In this document: piece after piece, positions 35,569 to 45,896 of the stretch
Position numbering within the stretch: the stretch's first letter is position 1
Layout: every line of letters begins with the position of its first letter
Assembly (NCBI GenBank): GCA_021793155.1
Contig: JAJYTF010000002.1
Span: 64,392-128,391 of the forward strand
DNA length: 64,000 bases
DNA from: Pseudomonadota bacterium
GTDB taxonomy: Bacteria > Pseudomonadota > Alphaproteobacteria > Rhodospirillales > Magnetospirillaceae
Direction of reading: 5' to 3'
Program-made: the position numbers and the translations under genes
Notes under the pieces: model-generated
Told to the model about the DNA's origin: nothing
Database searches by the model: none
The model's input: only the letters and a program-made list of their open reading frames with translations

Positions 35569-37176
35569 ATGTTTCAGACGGCGGAACTGGGACAACGAGT
35601 CTCTCGCGAGGATTTCGACCAGATCTCCAATGACCTTCGCAGCGAATTGCTCTCCGCCCAGCAGGATCTGCGGCAGGCCGACTTCCCCGTCGTCCTCGTC
35701 TTCGCCGGCGTGGACGGCGCCGGCAAAGGCGAATCGGTCAACCTGATAAACGAATGGATGGACCCGCGATGGATCGTTACCCGGGCCTATGACGAACCGT
35801 CGGACGAGGAGCGCGAGCGCCCCGAGTTCTGGCGCTTCTGGCGGGACCTGCCGCCCAAGGGACAGGTCGGCCTGTTCCTCAGCTGCTGGTACTCGAGGCC
35901 CATCCTGGACCAGGTTCACGGCCGCAGCAGCCGCGGCGAATTCGAGCGGCAACTCGACCGCATCGCCGCTTTCGAGACCATGCTGGCCGCCGACGGCGCC
36001 CTGATCCTGAAATTCTGGATGCATCTCGGCAAGGATGCCCAGAAGCGCCGCCTGAAAAGCCTCGAGAAGGACCCCCTGCAAAGCTGGCGCGTGTCCAAGC
36101 GCGATTGGCGCAATTGGAAACTCTATGACAGCTTCATCGCCACCGCCGAAAGGACGATCCGGCACACCGATGGCGGGCAGACGCGCTGGGTGATCGTCGA
36201 GGGCGAAGACCCTCGGTACCGCAGCCTGTCGGTGTTGACCACCCTGCGCGACGCCATTCGCCAGCAGATGATCGAGCGTCAGGCCCGCATCAAGATCATC
36301 ACGGAAGCCCAGGCCGAAGCGGCGGCTCAGAGATCGGCCGAATTGGCCCAGGTCCATGAAAGCCGGCCGGCCATCGAGAAAGCGGCTGAGCAAGAGGCGC
36401 GAGCCGGCCGGAAAGCCAAGCCATCGACCGTCGCGTTGACCGCCGAGGGCCGAATGAAAGGCCTGACGGTGCTCGACTCCCTGGACATGGCGGCGACATT
36501 GCCAAAGGAAGAGTATGGCCAGGCCTTGCGGCAGGCCCGGGCGGAATTGGCCGCCCTGTCCCGCAAGGCGCGCGATCGCGGCGTCTCCACCTTGCTGGTG
36601 TTCGAAGGCTGGGACGCCGCCGGCAAGGGCGGGGCGATCCGCCGGCTGACAGCGGGCCTCGATGCGCGAAACTACCGCGTGGTCCCCTTCGCCGCGCCCA
36701 CGGATGAGGAAAGGGCTCAGCACTACCTTTGGCGATTTTGGCGGCATCTGCCACGCGCCGGCCGCCTGATGGTGTTCGATCGCAGCTGGTACGGCCGCGT
36801 CCTGGTGGAACGGGTCGAAGGCTTCGCCCTGACCGACGAATGGATGCGGGCCTATGCGGAAATCAACGATTTCGAGGAGCAACTGATCCATCACGGCATG
36901 GTTCTGGCCAAGTTCTGGATCCACATCACCAAGGACGAGCAGTACAGGCGCTTCAGGGAGCGCGAGAGAATCGCCTACAAGCAGTGGAAACTGACGGATG
37001 AGGACTGGCGCAATCGGGCGAAATGGGAATTCTATGAATCGGCGGTCAATGAAATGGTGGAGCGAACCAGTACTGCCGAGGCACCCTGGACCCTGGTCGA
37101 AGGTAACGACAAGAACTTCGCACGCATCAAGGTGATCCGCACCATATGCGAGCAAATCAGGCGACGTTTGGGGTAA
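35569..37176 (+). CDS. pap: Polyphosphate:AMP phosphotransferase (two PPK2 domains)
   Basis: 535 residues containing two PPK2 domains. Domain 1 has GVDGAGKG near residue 46 and WYSRP; domain 2 has GWDAAGKGG near residue 345, DRSWYGR and WKLTDEDWRN. Tandem (class II) PPK2 enzymes phosphorylate AMP to ADP from polyphosphate. In domain 1 the second motif is SCWYSRP, while domain 2 has the canonical FDRSWYGRV, so domain 2 is presumably the catalytic half. AAGGGA lies upstream of the ATG. Confidence 0.9.
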   Translation: MFQTAELGQRVSREDFDQISNDLRSELLSAQQDLRQADFPVVLVFAGVDGAGKGESVNLINEWMDPRWIVTRAYDEPSDEERERPEFWRFWRDLPPKGQVGLFLSCWYSRPILDQVHGRSSRGEFERQLDRIAAFETMLAADGALILKFWMHLGKDAQKRRLKSLEKDPLQSWRVSKRDWRNWKLYDSFIATAERTIRHTDGGQTRWVIVEGEDPRYRSLSVLTTLRDAIRQQMIERQARIKIITEAQAEAAAQRSAELAQVHESRPAIEKAAEQEARAGRKAKPSTVALTAEGRMKGLTVLDSLDMAATLPKEEYGQALRQARAELAALSRKARDRGVSTLLVFEGWDAAGKGGAIRRLTAGLDARNYRVVPFAAPTDEERAQHYLWRFWRHLPRAGRLMVFDRSWYGRVLVERVEGFALTDEWMRAYAEINDFEEQLIHHGMVLAKFWIHITKDEQYRRFRERERIAYKQWKLTDEDWRNRAKWEFYESAVNEMVERTSTAEAPWTLVEGNDKNFARIKVIRTICEQIRRRLG

Positions 37177-37560
37177 CCCGGATGTTTCCGTCCAGGCAGC
37201 GGGCTCTGCCTTCCGATCTATAACGGTTGCTAGCCATCTACCCCACCCGACCGATTTTCTCCGCGGTATGGAGCAGCCATACTGCGGCCACTTCCAAGGC
37301 GGCCCCGTCAAGATCGCCAGGAAGGGAGGAAAACGAATTAACGAAAGGCAGGATGGGAATGCCAGATCGTCAATGACTTCCGGCGCAACCCATCCGGGCG
37401 AAGAGGAGAAGAGGGACATCGGTAGCCTCGAGGGCCGCCGGTCAGCCGCTGTTTTGCGGTATTTCTGAGGTAGCCTCCCCCAATCCCCCTGGGCTGTCTC
37501 GGAAACCCGCCGCCACGGGTTCCCCCAAACCCGTGGCGGCTCCTGTCCCCAGATTGAGCT
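37177..37560. other. 384-base gap with a perfect 13-base hairpin
   Basis: 37509-37521 (GCCGCCACGGGTT) pairs perfectly with 37528-37540 around a 6-base loop, just past the stop of the minus-strand gene at 37561. It lacks a T-run. No gene was found. Confidence 0.5.
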
Positions 37561-38283
37561 TCAGCGAAAATTGCAGCGTTCGGTATTCACCTCGACCCAG
37601 CCGCGGGCATTGGCCGCACTCATGGTGAAATGATATTCGCTGTTGCGCACCGCGACGGCGTGTTCGATGGGCAGGGTGCCGGAAAGCTCGGTCTCCTTCG
37701 CGCCGCTGGCCGCCACCTTGACCTTCACCGGACGTTCCGGGTCGAACCATTGTTCATGGCCGCCGTTGGCGCCGGCCCCATCGGCTGAGATCGCCACGAC
37801 TTCGTCGAAACGCACCGAGGTCTGGGCTGCGGGGCCTCTGTAACGCGGCGTCCTCACGAGAAACCTGCGTGTTCCCAGCATTTCGCAATCATGCGGGTTC
37901 TGTGCCGATTTGATGACGAATGCCAGGCGGCGCGGTTCCATGCCCGCCGCCAGCTTGGCCCGCAGGATTTCAGTCAGGTCCTTCAGTTCGTCCGTCGGCT
38001 TGGCCTGCTCGTAGAGGGCCTTGAAGTCATCGGCCTGCTTTCTCGCTTCGACCAACGCGGCCTGGTCGGCCTCGAGCTGGGTCTTTTCGGTCTGCACCGA
38101 TTCGACCGCCTGCTGCAGATCCTGCCGCAGATTGCCCACCTGGTTCTGGGAGACCCGGAACCCCGCTTCATAGGCGTAATACGCGGTCACGCTGAAGATG
38201 CCCAGGACAAGGAGCAGCTTCAGCAGCCCCGATAAAACACGCCGCCGATTTTCCTCGCGGCGCCGACTTCTACGACGTTGCAT
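37561..38283 (-). CDS. Inner-membrane anchored coiled-coil protein, unknown
   Basis: 240 residues. A basic N-terminus (MQRRRSRRREENRRR) leads to one membrane segment near residues 17-38, then a coiled coil of about 60 residues (QDLQQAVESVQTEKTQLEADQ), then a beta-rich domain with two cysteines (DCEML near residue 133, ERCNF at the end) that may form a disulphide in the periplasm. No family recognised. It stands alone. Confidence 0.7.
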   Translation of the reverse strand: MQRRRSRRREENRRRVLSGLLKLLLVLGIFSVTAYYAYEAGFRVSQNQVGNLRQDLQQAVESVQTEKTQLEADQAALVEARKQADDFKALYEQAKPTDELKDLTEILRAKLAAGMEPRRLAFVIKSAQNPHDCEMLGTRRFLVRTPRYRGPAAQTSVRFDEVVAISADGAGANGGHEQWFDPERPVKVKVAASGAKETELSGTLPIEHAVAVRNSEYHFTMSAANARGWVEVNTERCNFR

Positions 38284-38552
38284 GCCACCTCGACAATTAG
38301 ATCAGTTCGCCGTCATCCTAGCCGCGACGATCGAGTGTCGCACACGCTTTTCGCGGTGACGGTCCGTTCCCGACGCGGCGCCGATTATCACGATGCCAAT
38401 GAAAATCTTCTTACTGTCGGCCGAATGCTTTGAGGCCGGGCGCTCGGTGCCGCCGCCCATCGGTCATGCCGACGGACTGCTGGCACCTTCGCCGAACCAC
38501 AGCCGCGAGGTCCACCGCGATTTCGTGGAGTGGGCTCGCGGCGGCGGGAGGG

Positions 38553-39908
38553 TCACATGGCGAACGGATGGTCCGGCTGAATACCGCGCAGCCGGCCGAC
38601 CGGCAACGGAGCAACCGGCCGCAGTTCGTCGAACCACAGGACGGCGTCGAATTGCTGGGACAGGTCGGCAAGAACGTAGTGGTCTTCACGTTCCCCCCCG
38701 GGATGGTAGATCACATCGAGCAGGCGCTCCGGCCGAGGCTCGGAGAGAAAATCGCGTAAGGGAGGCGCGGACCTTTCGCCGAGCTCAAGAAGAAACTGCT
38801 TGCGAGCTGCGCCGGCGAACAGATGCTCATAGCTGTCGAAGCGGGCCGGGGGAAGCGGTACGGCTTGTGCCGCCGCCCCCCAATCGGCGGCCGCAGCGAT
38901 CCGGCCGTGGTCCCCACCGCATCCGACCAACACCGCCGCCTCGCCCAAGGAACGGCGAGCCAGTTCGCCCAGGTTGAAGGTGCCGGACCACCCCATTTCG
39001 GTGGCTGCCGAATTGCCGGCCTGCGCGTTATGCGCCCAGACAACCGCCTTGGCCGGGGGGCTTCGGCAGCCGAGACACGACAACAGGAGGTCGAACATGT
39101 GCCGGTTCCGCAAATTCCATGACGCCGGCGCCCCACGATACAGGTATCGGTAGTAGCGTTCGGCCGAGTGGAGCAGCTTGGCCGCCTGGCCTTCCGGAAC
39201 CTCGTCTGCGGCGGCCTCGAGACGGTCGACCAGCGCATCGCCAAGTCGATGCACCACCTCGTTTTCGTAAGGGTGCAAGCCTTCGTCTCCGGCCGCCTCG
39301 CGCAATCCGTAGGCGCCGAAATGCCAGGGCGCCAGTTCGGAGAACTCCAGGCGAGCGGCCACTGCGGCTTGCGGGGCGATCCTGTCGAGCAGTTGCAGCG
39401 TCAGGCAGATCGAGGAATGCAGGCTGAATATGTCAAGACCGACAAACCGGACTTCGCGGCCGCGCGCGGTCCTGCCGTTCCATGCCCGCAGCCAGTCGAT
39501 GAAGCTCCGCATTTCAGTGGTTCGCCAAGCCCAGCCGGGAAAATCGGCGAAAGCCCACCCCTGGTCTCGCACCGGCGCGCGGTGCCGGGTAAAATGGTCG
39601 ATGCGCCGCCCATCGGCCCAGTCAGCCTCTACCGCCACGACAGTGAATCCGTGGCGCTCGATCAGCCGGCGCGTGATTTGCGCGCGGGCGCGGGCAAACT
39701 CGCTGACGCCGGGGCAGGCCGTCCCCAGCATCACGACGCGCGCGTCGCCGTAGCGGTCGAACACACGGGCGAAACTATCGTCGCCAAAATCGGGAAGCGC
39801 CTCGGCCGCAGAGGCGACCAGGCGCTCCACCTCATTGAACCGTGGGCGCGCCTGGCGCCCCCCTTCCGCCCGCCGTTCGGCCGGGCGATCGGGCTCATCA
39901 GGGGACAT
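38553..39908 (-). CDS. Erythromycin-esterase-like protein lacking catalytic residues
   Basis: 451 residues of the Ere/succinoglycan-related fold: ITRRLIERHGFTVVAVEADWADG, RTTEMRSFIDWLRAWN and FVGLDIFSLHSS are typical. The catalytic strand, LGEATHG in active relatives, reads LGTACPG here, and the later WAHNSHxGD motif reads WAHNAQAGN, so Glu and two His expected from memory of Ere enzymes are gone. A pseudoenzyme or an altered substrate is likely. GGAGG precedes the ATG at 39908. YbhB and alcohol dehydrogenase genes follow upstream on the same strand. Confidence 0.82.
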   Translation of the reverse strand: MSPDEPDRPAERRAEGGRQARPRFNEVERLVASAAEALPDFGDDSFARVFDRYGDARVVMLGTACPGVSEFARARAQITRRLIERHGFTVVAVEADWADGRRIDHFTRHRAPVRDQGWAFADFPGWAWRTTEMRSFIDWLRAWNGRTARGREVRFVGLDIFSLHSSICLTLQLLDRIAPQAAVAARLEFSELAPWHFGAYGLREAAGDEGLHPYENEVVHRLGDALVDRLEAAADEVPEGQAAKLLHSAERYYRYLYRGAPASWNLRNRHMFDLLLSCLGCRSPPAKAVVWAHNAQAGNSAATEMGWSGTFNLGELARRSLGEAAVLVGCGGDHGRIAAAADWGAAAQAVPLPPARFDSYEHLFAGAARKQFLLELGERSAPPLRDFLSEPRPERLLDVIYHPGGEREDHYVLADLSQQFDAVLWFDELRPVAPLPVGRLRGIQPDHPFAM

Positions 39909-39927
39909 CCGGCCCTCCGGAGCTGGC

Positions 39928-40389
39928 TTAACGTCCTTGACGCCGATAGGTCCCGACCAGTTCGGCCTGCCCGATGACATGATCCCGGGCAACCGCCACC
40001 ACCTCTTCGACCTTGGCCCCCTGCCGGACCGACAGATGTTCCACGTCCAGGGCGGCGATGTTGAAATGGTAGTGATGGGGCTTGTCGCCTTCGGGCGGCA
40101 AGGGGCCGGCGTAACCTACCTTGCCGAAGTCGTTGACCGCCTGATGAACCTGATCGCCCTGGCCGGGCAGACCTTCCTTCAGCAGCCGCCATTCCGGCGG
40201 TATGTTCCACACCGCCCAATGGTGGAAAGTTCCGCGGGGAGCATCGGTATCCTCGCAGTAGACCAGGAAGCTCTTGGTCCCGTTCGGCACGTTGCGCCAT
40301 TCGAGGCCCGGGGACATGTCTTCGCCATCTCCGGTATATTTCTCAGGAATAGTTGCACCGGTCTGAAAGGCCGGACTCGACAATTGCAT
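39928..40389 (-). CDS. YbhB/YbcL family (PEBP/RKIP-like) protein
   Basis: 153 residues. The PEBP fold is marked by SPGLEWRNVPNGTKSFLVYCEDTDAPRGTFHHWAVWNIP with the conserved DxDAP and the HHW residues, and then GYAGPLPPEGDKPHHYHFNIAALD. The family binds anionic ligands; a bacterial function is not established. It sits 20 bases from the erythromycin-esterase-like gene and downstream of the alcohol dehydrogenase, in one likely transcript. Confidence 0.92.
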   Translation of the reverse strand: MQLSSPAFQTGATIPEKYTGDGEDMSPGLEWRNVPNGTKSFLVYCEDTDAPRGTFHHWAVWNIPPEWRLLKEGLPGQGDQVHQAVNDFGKVGYAGPLPPEGDKPHHYHFNIAALDVEHLSVRQGAKVEEVVAVARDHVIGQAELVGTYRRQGR

Positions 40390-40420
40390 CGCTCGCTCCT
40401 TTCTCTCGGTTCGACGGTAC

Positions 40421-41602
40421 TCACGCCGCCTGAGGCAACAATTCCACCTTCATCCAACCGGGCTGGCGCTCATCGAACGCCTTGAAGGCCTCGATGGCAT
40501 TGACAAGGGGCTCGACCTGCGTAAGGACGGTGACCGGGTCGCACGCGCCCGCCACCACGGCATCCAGCAGCACGGGGATGATGGTTCGATGATTGCAGTT
40601 GCCCAATCGGATGGTGAGGTTCTTATGCATGGCTTTTCCGAGCGGAAAGCGGGCGGCCGGCAGCGGATAGACGCCGATGATCGACAGGGTTCCCGCCTTG
40701 GCCAGGGCGTCGGTCGCCCACTCCACCGCCTGGAACGGCGCATTGCCGGGCTGCCAGTTTCCCCGGCTTGGATAGGATTCCGGCGCAACCTGCTTCACGT
40801 CCTCCGGCCGCCCATCGTGAGCTGAAACAGCATCGACGCCAACCGCGTCGATGGCTCGGTCGACACCGATGCCGCCGGTCAGGTCCCGCACCGCCTCGAC
40901 CGGGTCTTCGTGGACGAAATCGATCACTTCGGCGCCCTGGTCGCGGGCCATGCCCAGGCGGTCCGGAAGCCCGTCGACCGCCAGAACACGGCCGGCCCCC
41001 TTCATCCAAGCCGAGGCAATGGTGAACTGCCCGACCGGCCCGCAGCCGAACACCACCACCGTATCCCCCGGCGTAACTTCGGCGTTGTCGGCGCCGAAAT
41101 AGCCGGTCGGGAAGATGTCCGACAGAAGAATGGCCTGGTCGTCCGAGACGGCGTCGGGCAGTTTGATCAGATCGGCCGCGGCGAACGGCACGCGCACGTA
41201 TTCCGCCTGCATGCCGTCGAACGGTCCGCTCGCTTCAGGGCCGCCATAGAACGCCGTGCCGGCATGCAGGCCGTGGGGGTTGGCATTGTCACATTGGGCG
41301 GTGTAGCCGCTACGGCAATATGAACAATAGCCGCAACTGATGGTCGACGGGATGACGACGCGGTCGCCGGGCTTAAAATTGCGGACATTGCGCCCCACCT
41401 CTTCGACCACGCCGACCCCCTCATGGCCGAGGATGGTCCCTGGACGCATGCCCGGCAATGTGCCGCGCACCATGTGGAGATCGGTGCCGCATATGGCGGC
41501 CGCGGTAATGCGAACGATGGCGTCGCCAGGCTGTTGAATTGTAGGTTCGGGCACATCCTCCATGCGGATATCGCCCACTCCGTGGAAGACGACTGCCTTC
41601 AT
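40421..41602 (-). CDS. Zinc-dependent alcohol dehydrogenase (formaldehyde-dehydrogenase-like)
   Basis: 393 residues of the medium-chain family. Catalytic-zinc region GHEGVGVVEEVG; structural-zinc cysteines in CGYCSYCRSGYTAQC; NAD motif FGCGPVG. The extra segment around VKQVAPESYPSRGNWQPGN belongs to the glutathione-independent formaldehyde dehydrogenase subgroup. MKAVVFHGVGD starts at 41602 with GGAGGG upstream. The substrate could be formaldehyde or another aldehyde or alcohol. Confidence 0.9.
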   Translation of the reverse strand: MKAVVFHGVGDIRMEDVPEPTIQQPGDAIVRITAAAICGTDLHMVRGTLPGMRPGTILGHEGVGVVEEVGRNVRNFKPGDRVVIPSTISCGYCSYCRSGYTAQCDNANPHGLHAGTAFYGGPEASGPFDGMQAEYVRVPFAAADLIKLPDAVSDDQAILLSDIFPTGYFGADNAEVTPGDTVVVFGCGPVGQFTIASAWMKGAGRVLAVDGLPDRLGMARDQGAEVIDFVHEDPVEAVRDLTGGIGVDRAIDAVGVDAVSAHDGRPEDVKQVAPESYPSRGNWQPGNAPFQAVEWATDALAKAGTLSIIGVYPLPAARFPLGKAMHKNLTIRLGNCNHRTIIPVLLDAVVAGACDPVTVLTQVEPLVNAIEAFKAFDERQPGWMKVELLPQAA

Positions 41603-41787
41603 GAGAGCTCCCTCCTTTCGGATCGTGTCGCCGAAGCCGGCGCACCAAACAGGCATAATCCGGAAATGGGGGCGCGCTCGCGCCATAGTCAGTTGCCCCA
41701 CGGCCTACCTCGGAGGAGACCGCGGTTTCGCTCCTTTGGGAAAGATGAGGGCGGGACCGGATTGTCCCACCCGGGGCGGGGCTTGTC

Positions 41788-41820
41788 GCAAACTCCGCTT
41801 CGTTCCGAAGCGGAGTTTGC
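41788..41820. repeat. Perfect 15-base hairpin between ybdD and the alcohol dehydrogenase
   Basis: GCAAACTCCGCTTCG, loop TTC, exact complement. It lies after the stop of ybdD (minus strand) in a 240-base gap. No T-run. It is likely a transcription-stopping or RNA-stabilising hairpin. Confidence 0.55.
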
Positions 41821-41842
41821 TCCAGGGGCTGCGATTTTCTCT

Positions 41843-42046
41843 TCAGCAGCAGCGGCCGATCTTGCCGTTGGCTCCCCCGTAGCGACTTTCCTGCCGCTCA
41901 CGGAAGAATTCCTCGTAGCTCATGATCGGCTCGCCCGGATGCGTTCTCTTCCGGTGCTCGACATAGGCCTGATAGTCGGGAAGCCCCACCATCAGGCGCC
42001 CCGTCTGCTGAAGACGACCAAACAACGTTTTTACTGCGTCACGCAT
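41843..42046 (-). CDS. YbdD/YjiX small protein, partner of CstA
   Basis: 67 residues from the ATG at 42046, the usual length of the DUF466 group. [30 protein letters not shown] is the family signature. The gene overlaps the end of cstA; family members are known to work with CstA/BtsT type importers. The start at 42046 is preferred over the GTG at 42061 because it gives the typical length and has GGAAAG at the right distance. Two cysteines end the protein (GRCC). Confidence 0.9.
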   Translation of the reverse strand: MRDAVKTLFGRLQQTGRLMVGLPDYQAYVEHRKRTHPGEPIMSYEEFFRERQESRYGGANGKIGRCC

Positions 42047-44093
42047 GTCCCATCTTTCCACCGATCTCGATGGCGGTCACGCGGGGTGATGCCAGCGCCT
42101 TGCGCACCGAGACCACTCCGAACACCAGCATGGCGACGACCACCAAGTCGAAGGCGCCCGCCATGACGGCGTTCACATAGTCGTTGAAGACGATCCGCGA
42201 CATTTGCTCAATGGTCTTGGCCGGAGCCAGGACCTGTCCCTGCGCCAGCGCCTCGCCGAACTTGCTGGCGTGTGCCAGGAAGCCGATCGCCGGCGACGGA
42301 TCGAACAGCTTCTGAAGACCCGCCGTCAAAGTACAGATGAGCAGCCACGCGGTCGGCAGCAAGGTAACCCAGGCATATTTCTCCTTCTTCATCTTGAAGA
42401 GCACGACGCTGCACATGATCAGCGCAATGCCGGCAAGCATCTGGTTCGAGATGCCGAACAGCGGCCACAGGGTGTTGATACCGCCCAGCGGGTCGACAAC
42501 GCCGGCATACAGGAAATATCCCCAGCACATCACCGCCAAGGCCGAGCCGATGAGGTTGTTGGTCCAGCTCTTCGTAACCCTGAAAGAGGGGATCACCGCA
42601 CCCACGAGATCCTGGATCATGAACCGGGCGACACGAGTGCCCGCATCCACCGTGGTCAGGATGAACAGCGCCTCGAACAGGATGGCGAAATGATACCAGA
42701 AGCCCATCATTGCCTTGCCGCCGAGGAACCTGTGGAAGATCTCGGCCATGCCGACGGCCAGAGTCGGCGCGCCGCCGGCCCGTGACAGTATGCTGTTTTC
42801 ACCGATGTCCTGGGCGACCTGCGTCAGCATTTCAGGCGTGACGACGAAGCCCCAGCCCGAGATCACCGAGGCCGCTTTTGCGGCGTCGGCGCCGATGACG
42901 CCAGCCGGGCTGTTCATGGCGAAATAGACGCCCGGTTCAAGTACGCTGGCGGCGATCATCGCCATGATGGCGACGAAGCTCTCCATCAGCATCCCGCCAT
43001 AGCCGATGAAGCGGCCCTGGGCCTCGCTCTCCAACATCTTCGGGGTGGTGCCGGACGAGATCAAGGCATGGAAGCCCGACACCGACCCGCAGGCGATAGT
43101 GATGAACAGGAAGGGGAACAGGCCGCCCTTGAACACCGGACCGGTGCCGTCGATGAACTTGGTCACCGCGGGCATCTTGAGATCCGGCAGGACGATGACG
43201 ATACCGATGGCCAGGGCGGTAATCGTACCGACCTTGAGGAAGGTGGACAGATAGTCGCGCGGCGCCAGCAGCAGCCAGACCGGCAGCACCGAAGCGACGA
43301 AGCCATAGCCGATGATGATCAGGGCCAGGGTTTCGCCCTTGAAGGTGAACAGCGGACCCAGTTCCGGGCTCTCCGACACTGTCCGGCCATAAATCAGGGC
43401 GGCAAGCAGCAGCGCGAATCCGATGATCGACATCTCGCCGACCCGGCCGGGGCGGATGAAGCGGCCGTAGAGGCCCATGATCATCGCCGTCGGAATGGTG
43501 GCGAACACGGTGAAGGTGCCCCAGGGACTAGCCGCCAATGCCTTGACGACGACCAGGGCGAGGACAGCCAGCAGGATGATCATGATCAGCATCACGCCGA
43601 TCAGCGCCACCGCGCCGGCCACCGGCCCCATCTCGCTGCGGATGATGTCACCCAACGACCGGCCGTCGCGTCGCGTCGAGATCATCAGCACGGTGAAGTC
43701 CTGCACCGCGCCGGCCAGCACCACGCCGATCAGGATCCATAGGCTGCCGGGCAGGTAGCCCATTTGAGCGGCGAGGACCGGCCCGACGAGCGGCCCCGCT
43801 CCGGCGATGGCAGCGAAATGATGGCCGAACAGCACGTATTTGTTGGTCGGAACATAGTCGAGGCCGTCATTGTAACGGACCGCGGGCGTCTCGCGGTTCG
43901 GGTCGACCTCCAAGACTTTTTCGGCGATGAACAGGCCGTAGAAGCGAAAAGCAATCAGATAAGTGCACACGGCGGCGATCACCAGCCATACGGCGTTGAT
44001 CGTCTCACCGCGACTGACTGCGACGACGCCATAGGCGATCGCGCCAACGAGGGCCAGGACGGCCCAGCCCACTCGGGGAAGTACATTGGTCAT
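42039..44093 (-). CDS. cstA: Carbon starvation protein A (CstA/BtsT-type importer)
   Basis: 684 residues with about 15-18 hydrophobic segments. [26 protein letters not shown] near residue 80 is the family hallmark. CstA takes up pyruvate or peptides upon carbon starvation. The start at 44093 is preferred over an in-frame ATG at 44153 because membrane topology begins there; the extension is basic with no role. The ybdD gene overlaps the 3' end. Confidence 0.95.
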   Translation of the reverse strand: MTNVLPRVGWAVLALVGAIAYGVVAVSRGETINAVWLVIAAVCTYLIAFRFYGLFIAEKVLEVDPNRETPAVRYNDGLDYVPTNKYVLFGHHFAAIAGAGPLVGPVLAAQMGYLPGSLWILIGVVLAGAVQDFTVLMISTRRDGRSLGDIIRSEMGPVAGAVALIGVMLIMIILLAVLALVVVKALAASPWGTFTVFATIPTAMIMGLYGRFIRPGRVGEMSIIGFALLLAALIYGRTVSESPELGPLFTFKGETLALIIIGYGFVASVLPVWLLLAPRDYLSTFLKVGTITALAIGIVIVLPDLKMPAVTKFIDGTGPVFKGGLFPFLFITIACGSVSGFHALISSGTTPKMLESEAQGRFIGYGGMLMESFVAIMAMIAASVLEPGVYFAMNSPAGVIGADAAKAASVISGWGFVVTPEMLTQVAQDIGENSILSRAGGAPTLAVGMAEIFHRFLGGKAMMGFWYHFAILFEALFILTTVDAGTRVARFMIQDLVGAVIPSFRVTKSWTNNLIGSALAVMCWGYFLYAGVVDPLGGINTLWPLFGISNQMLAGIALIMCSVVLFKMKKEKYAWVTLLPTAWLLICTLTAGLQKLFDPSPAIGFLAHASKFGEALAQGQVLAPAKTIEQMSRIVFNDYVNAVMAGAFDLVVVAMLVFGVVSVRKALASPRVTAIEIGGKMGHA

Positions 44094-44437
44094 GGTGACG
44101 TCTCCGCACACATGCGCGCGGGCGCGCGCATTTTTTCCGAAATGTGGGGACAACTACCTCAAAAAAAAATGCCAAGAGTACCCGTGCCGCCCCCCAAGGC
44201 GATCCAATGGATACCGGCCTTGTTACGGTCTCCCCACAAATCCCCATACCAAGATGCAACCATAAGAACACTCCTCTCGGATTGATTTGTCAATCTCCGA
44301 GCATTACGATCGCCACCCCATTGCAGCATGGGAGACAAGCATTGGCGGCACGCGAAAACGTCATGATGAACCATCAACTCTTGTCGTGACCTGATTGCCG
44401 CTGTAGGACAGACTGCAGAAACCAGCCGAGGATGCCC
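44094..44437. other. 344-base gap upstream of cstA
   Basis: Regulatory region of cstA on one side and of the next small gene on the other. A run of nine A at 44161-44169 is the only simple feature. No CRP-type palindrome or gene was recognised. Confidence 0.4.
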
Positions 44438-44782
44438 ATGCCGCCGAAGAAGAACTTGCTTAAGTTGAACCCGCTCCAATTGCGTACTTTGGCTTTGTTC
44501 CAGGAAATGGCGCGCCACCCTGAACTGGCCACCATCCATCCGGAAACCGGCGAGGCATTCCTGTCTCAGATCCCACACCCGCACGGCGATCACTTCCACA
44601 TCGGGCGGAAGGTGGTGGCGGCGCGGGATGCAACCGGCCTGCACAACCCGGCCGTCTGGGTCGCATTGGAGCGCAAAGGGCTGGCCCGGGGTTCGCACCC
44701 GTTCGCCCTGACCCTGACGCGTGAAGGGCTGGCCTACGACACCGGCCTGGCCGACCAGATTCTTCATGGTTCGGACCATTGA
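44438..44782 (+). CDS. Conserved-looking hypothetical protein, 114 residues
   Basis: Basic, soluble, with a proline-rich end and the composition of a small cytoplasmic protein: LNPLQLRTLALFQEMARHPELA, then HPHGDHFHIGRKVVAARD with a histidine cluster. The His-rich stretch (HPHGDHFH) could bind a metal. The ATG at 44438 is six bases after GAGG, whereas the one at 44432 is too close. It overlaps the upstream part of the following gene's frame. Confidence 0.65.
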   Translation: MPPKKNLLKLNPLQLRTLALFQEMARHPELATIHPETGEAFLSQIPHPHGDHFHIGRKVVAARDATGLHNPAVWVALERKGLARGSHPFALTLTREGLAYDTGLADQILHGSDH

Positions 44783-44819
44783 GCCGCATTTGACCCAGCA
44801 TCGACAGGAAGATATCCGC

Positions 44820-45818
44820 GTGAGCGCGCCCCTGTACGGCCAAGTGCCGGACCAGCCACGGTCCATCCTCGTCTATGTCGGCGTGGATCTAGTTGGCGAC
44901 GGCCTTATGAAGCTGCCGTTCCTGCGCGCGTTGCGCGCCGCCTATCCGGCTGCCCGGATCACCTGGATGGCCGGCATCGGCAAGACGGTCTATGCGGGGA
45001 TCCTGGCGCCGCTGGCACAGGGCCTGATCGATGAGGTACTGGAAAACCCCCGCATCGGTATTCACTGGTGGGAACTGCTGCGGCGCCCGTTGCCTGGCCG
45101 CAGCTTCGACCTGGTGATCGACACCCAGCGGCGGGTACTGACCACGCTGATCCTGAAGCGCATCAGGCACCGCATTTTCGTGTCCGGCGCAGCAGACTGG
45201 TACTTCTCCGACCGCCGCCCCGCGCAGCGCCCCCCGAAGCCGCCGGCAATGATCCGCCAGATGTTCGAATTGATCGCGCTGGCAAGTGGCGCGCCGGCAC
45301 GGCCGGATGCTCCTCTCCATCTCGACCCCGCCATCGAAGCAGAAGCGGAGCGGCGGCTGCCGGACGGGCCGGTCTATGTGGGATTGGCCCCCGGCGCGGG
45401 CGGGAAGCACAAATGCTGGCCGCTCGAGCATTACATTGCCCTGGCCATGCGCCAAGTGACGGCTGGACGTCAGCCCGTCATCTTCCTGGGCCCGGACGAG
45501 CGGGACTGGGAAGGGGAAATACGCGACGCGGTGCCGGCCGCCTTGCTGCCCCTGGACCCTGAGGCCACGCCGCTGCTGACCATCGCCTTGGCCCGAAGGC
45601 TGTCGGTCGCGGTCGCCAACGATAGCGGGGCCGGGCACATGCTGGCCGCGGCCGAGATCCCGTTGATTTCCCTGTTCGGGCCGACCTCTCCGGACAAGTT
45701 CGCACCGATGACGCCCCGGCTCACCGTCATACGCGCCCAGGATTTCGGCGCCGAGAGCATGGACGCCATCCCTTTGGCGGTGGTTGCCGACACCATCGAT
45801 CGATCATTGAAGGCCTGA
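44820..45818 (+). CDS. GT9-family glycosyltransferase (heptosyltransferase-like)
   Basis: 332 residues. The GT9 blocks are DLVGDGLMKLPFLRALRAAYPAARITWMAG at the N-terminus, FDLVIDTQRR, VGLAPGAGGKHKCWPLEHYIAL near residue 200 and VANDSGAGHMLAAAEIPLISLFGPT near residue 265, which place the acceptor and the ADP-sugar. Family members transfer heptose to LPS inner core. The GTG at 44820 has AGGAAG upstream; the ATG at 44766 adds 18 residues and lacks a site. Confidence 0.85.
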   Translation: MSAPLYGQVPDQPRSILVYVGVDLVGDGLMKLPFLRALRAAYPAARITWMAGIGKTVYAGILAPLAQGLIDEVLENPRIGIHWWELLRRPLPGRSFDLVIDTQRRVLTTLILKRIRHRIFVSGAADWYFSDRRPAQRPPKPPAMIRQMFELIALASGAPARPDAPLHLDPAIEAEAERRLPDGPVYVGLAPGAGGKHKCWPLEHYIALAMRQVTAGRQPVIFLGPDERDWEGEIRDAVPAALLPLDPEATPLLTIALARRLSVAVANDSGAGHMLAAAEIPLISLFGPTSPDKFAPMTPRLTVIRAQDFGAESMDAIPLAVVADTIDRSLKA

Positions 45819-45896
45819 TCGGCACGCGAAGACGGTTGAAGGTGGACCCGGCCAGCCCAAAATGGTGAGGGACCAGGTTCCACCGGGGTAAAAGCC

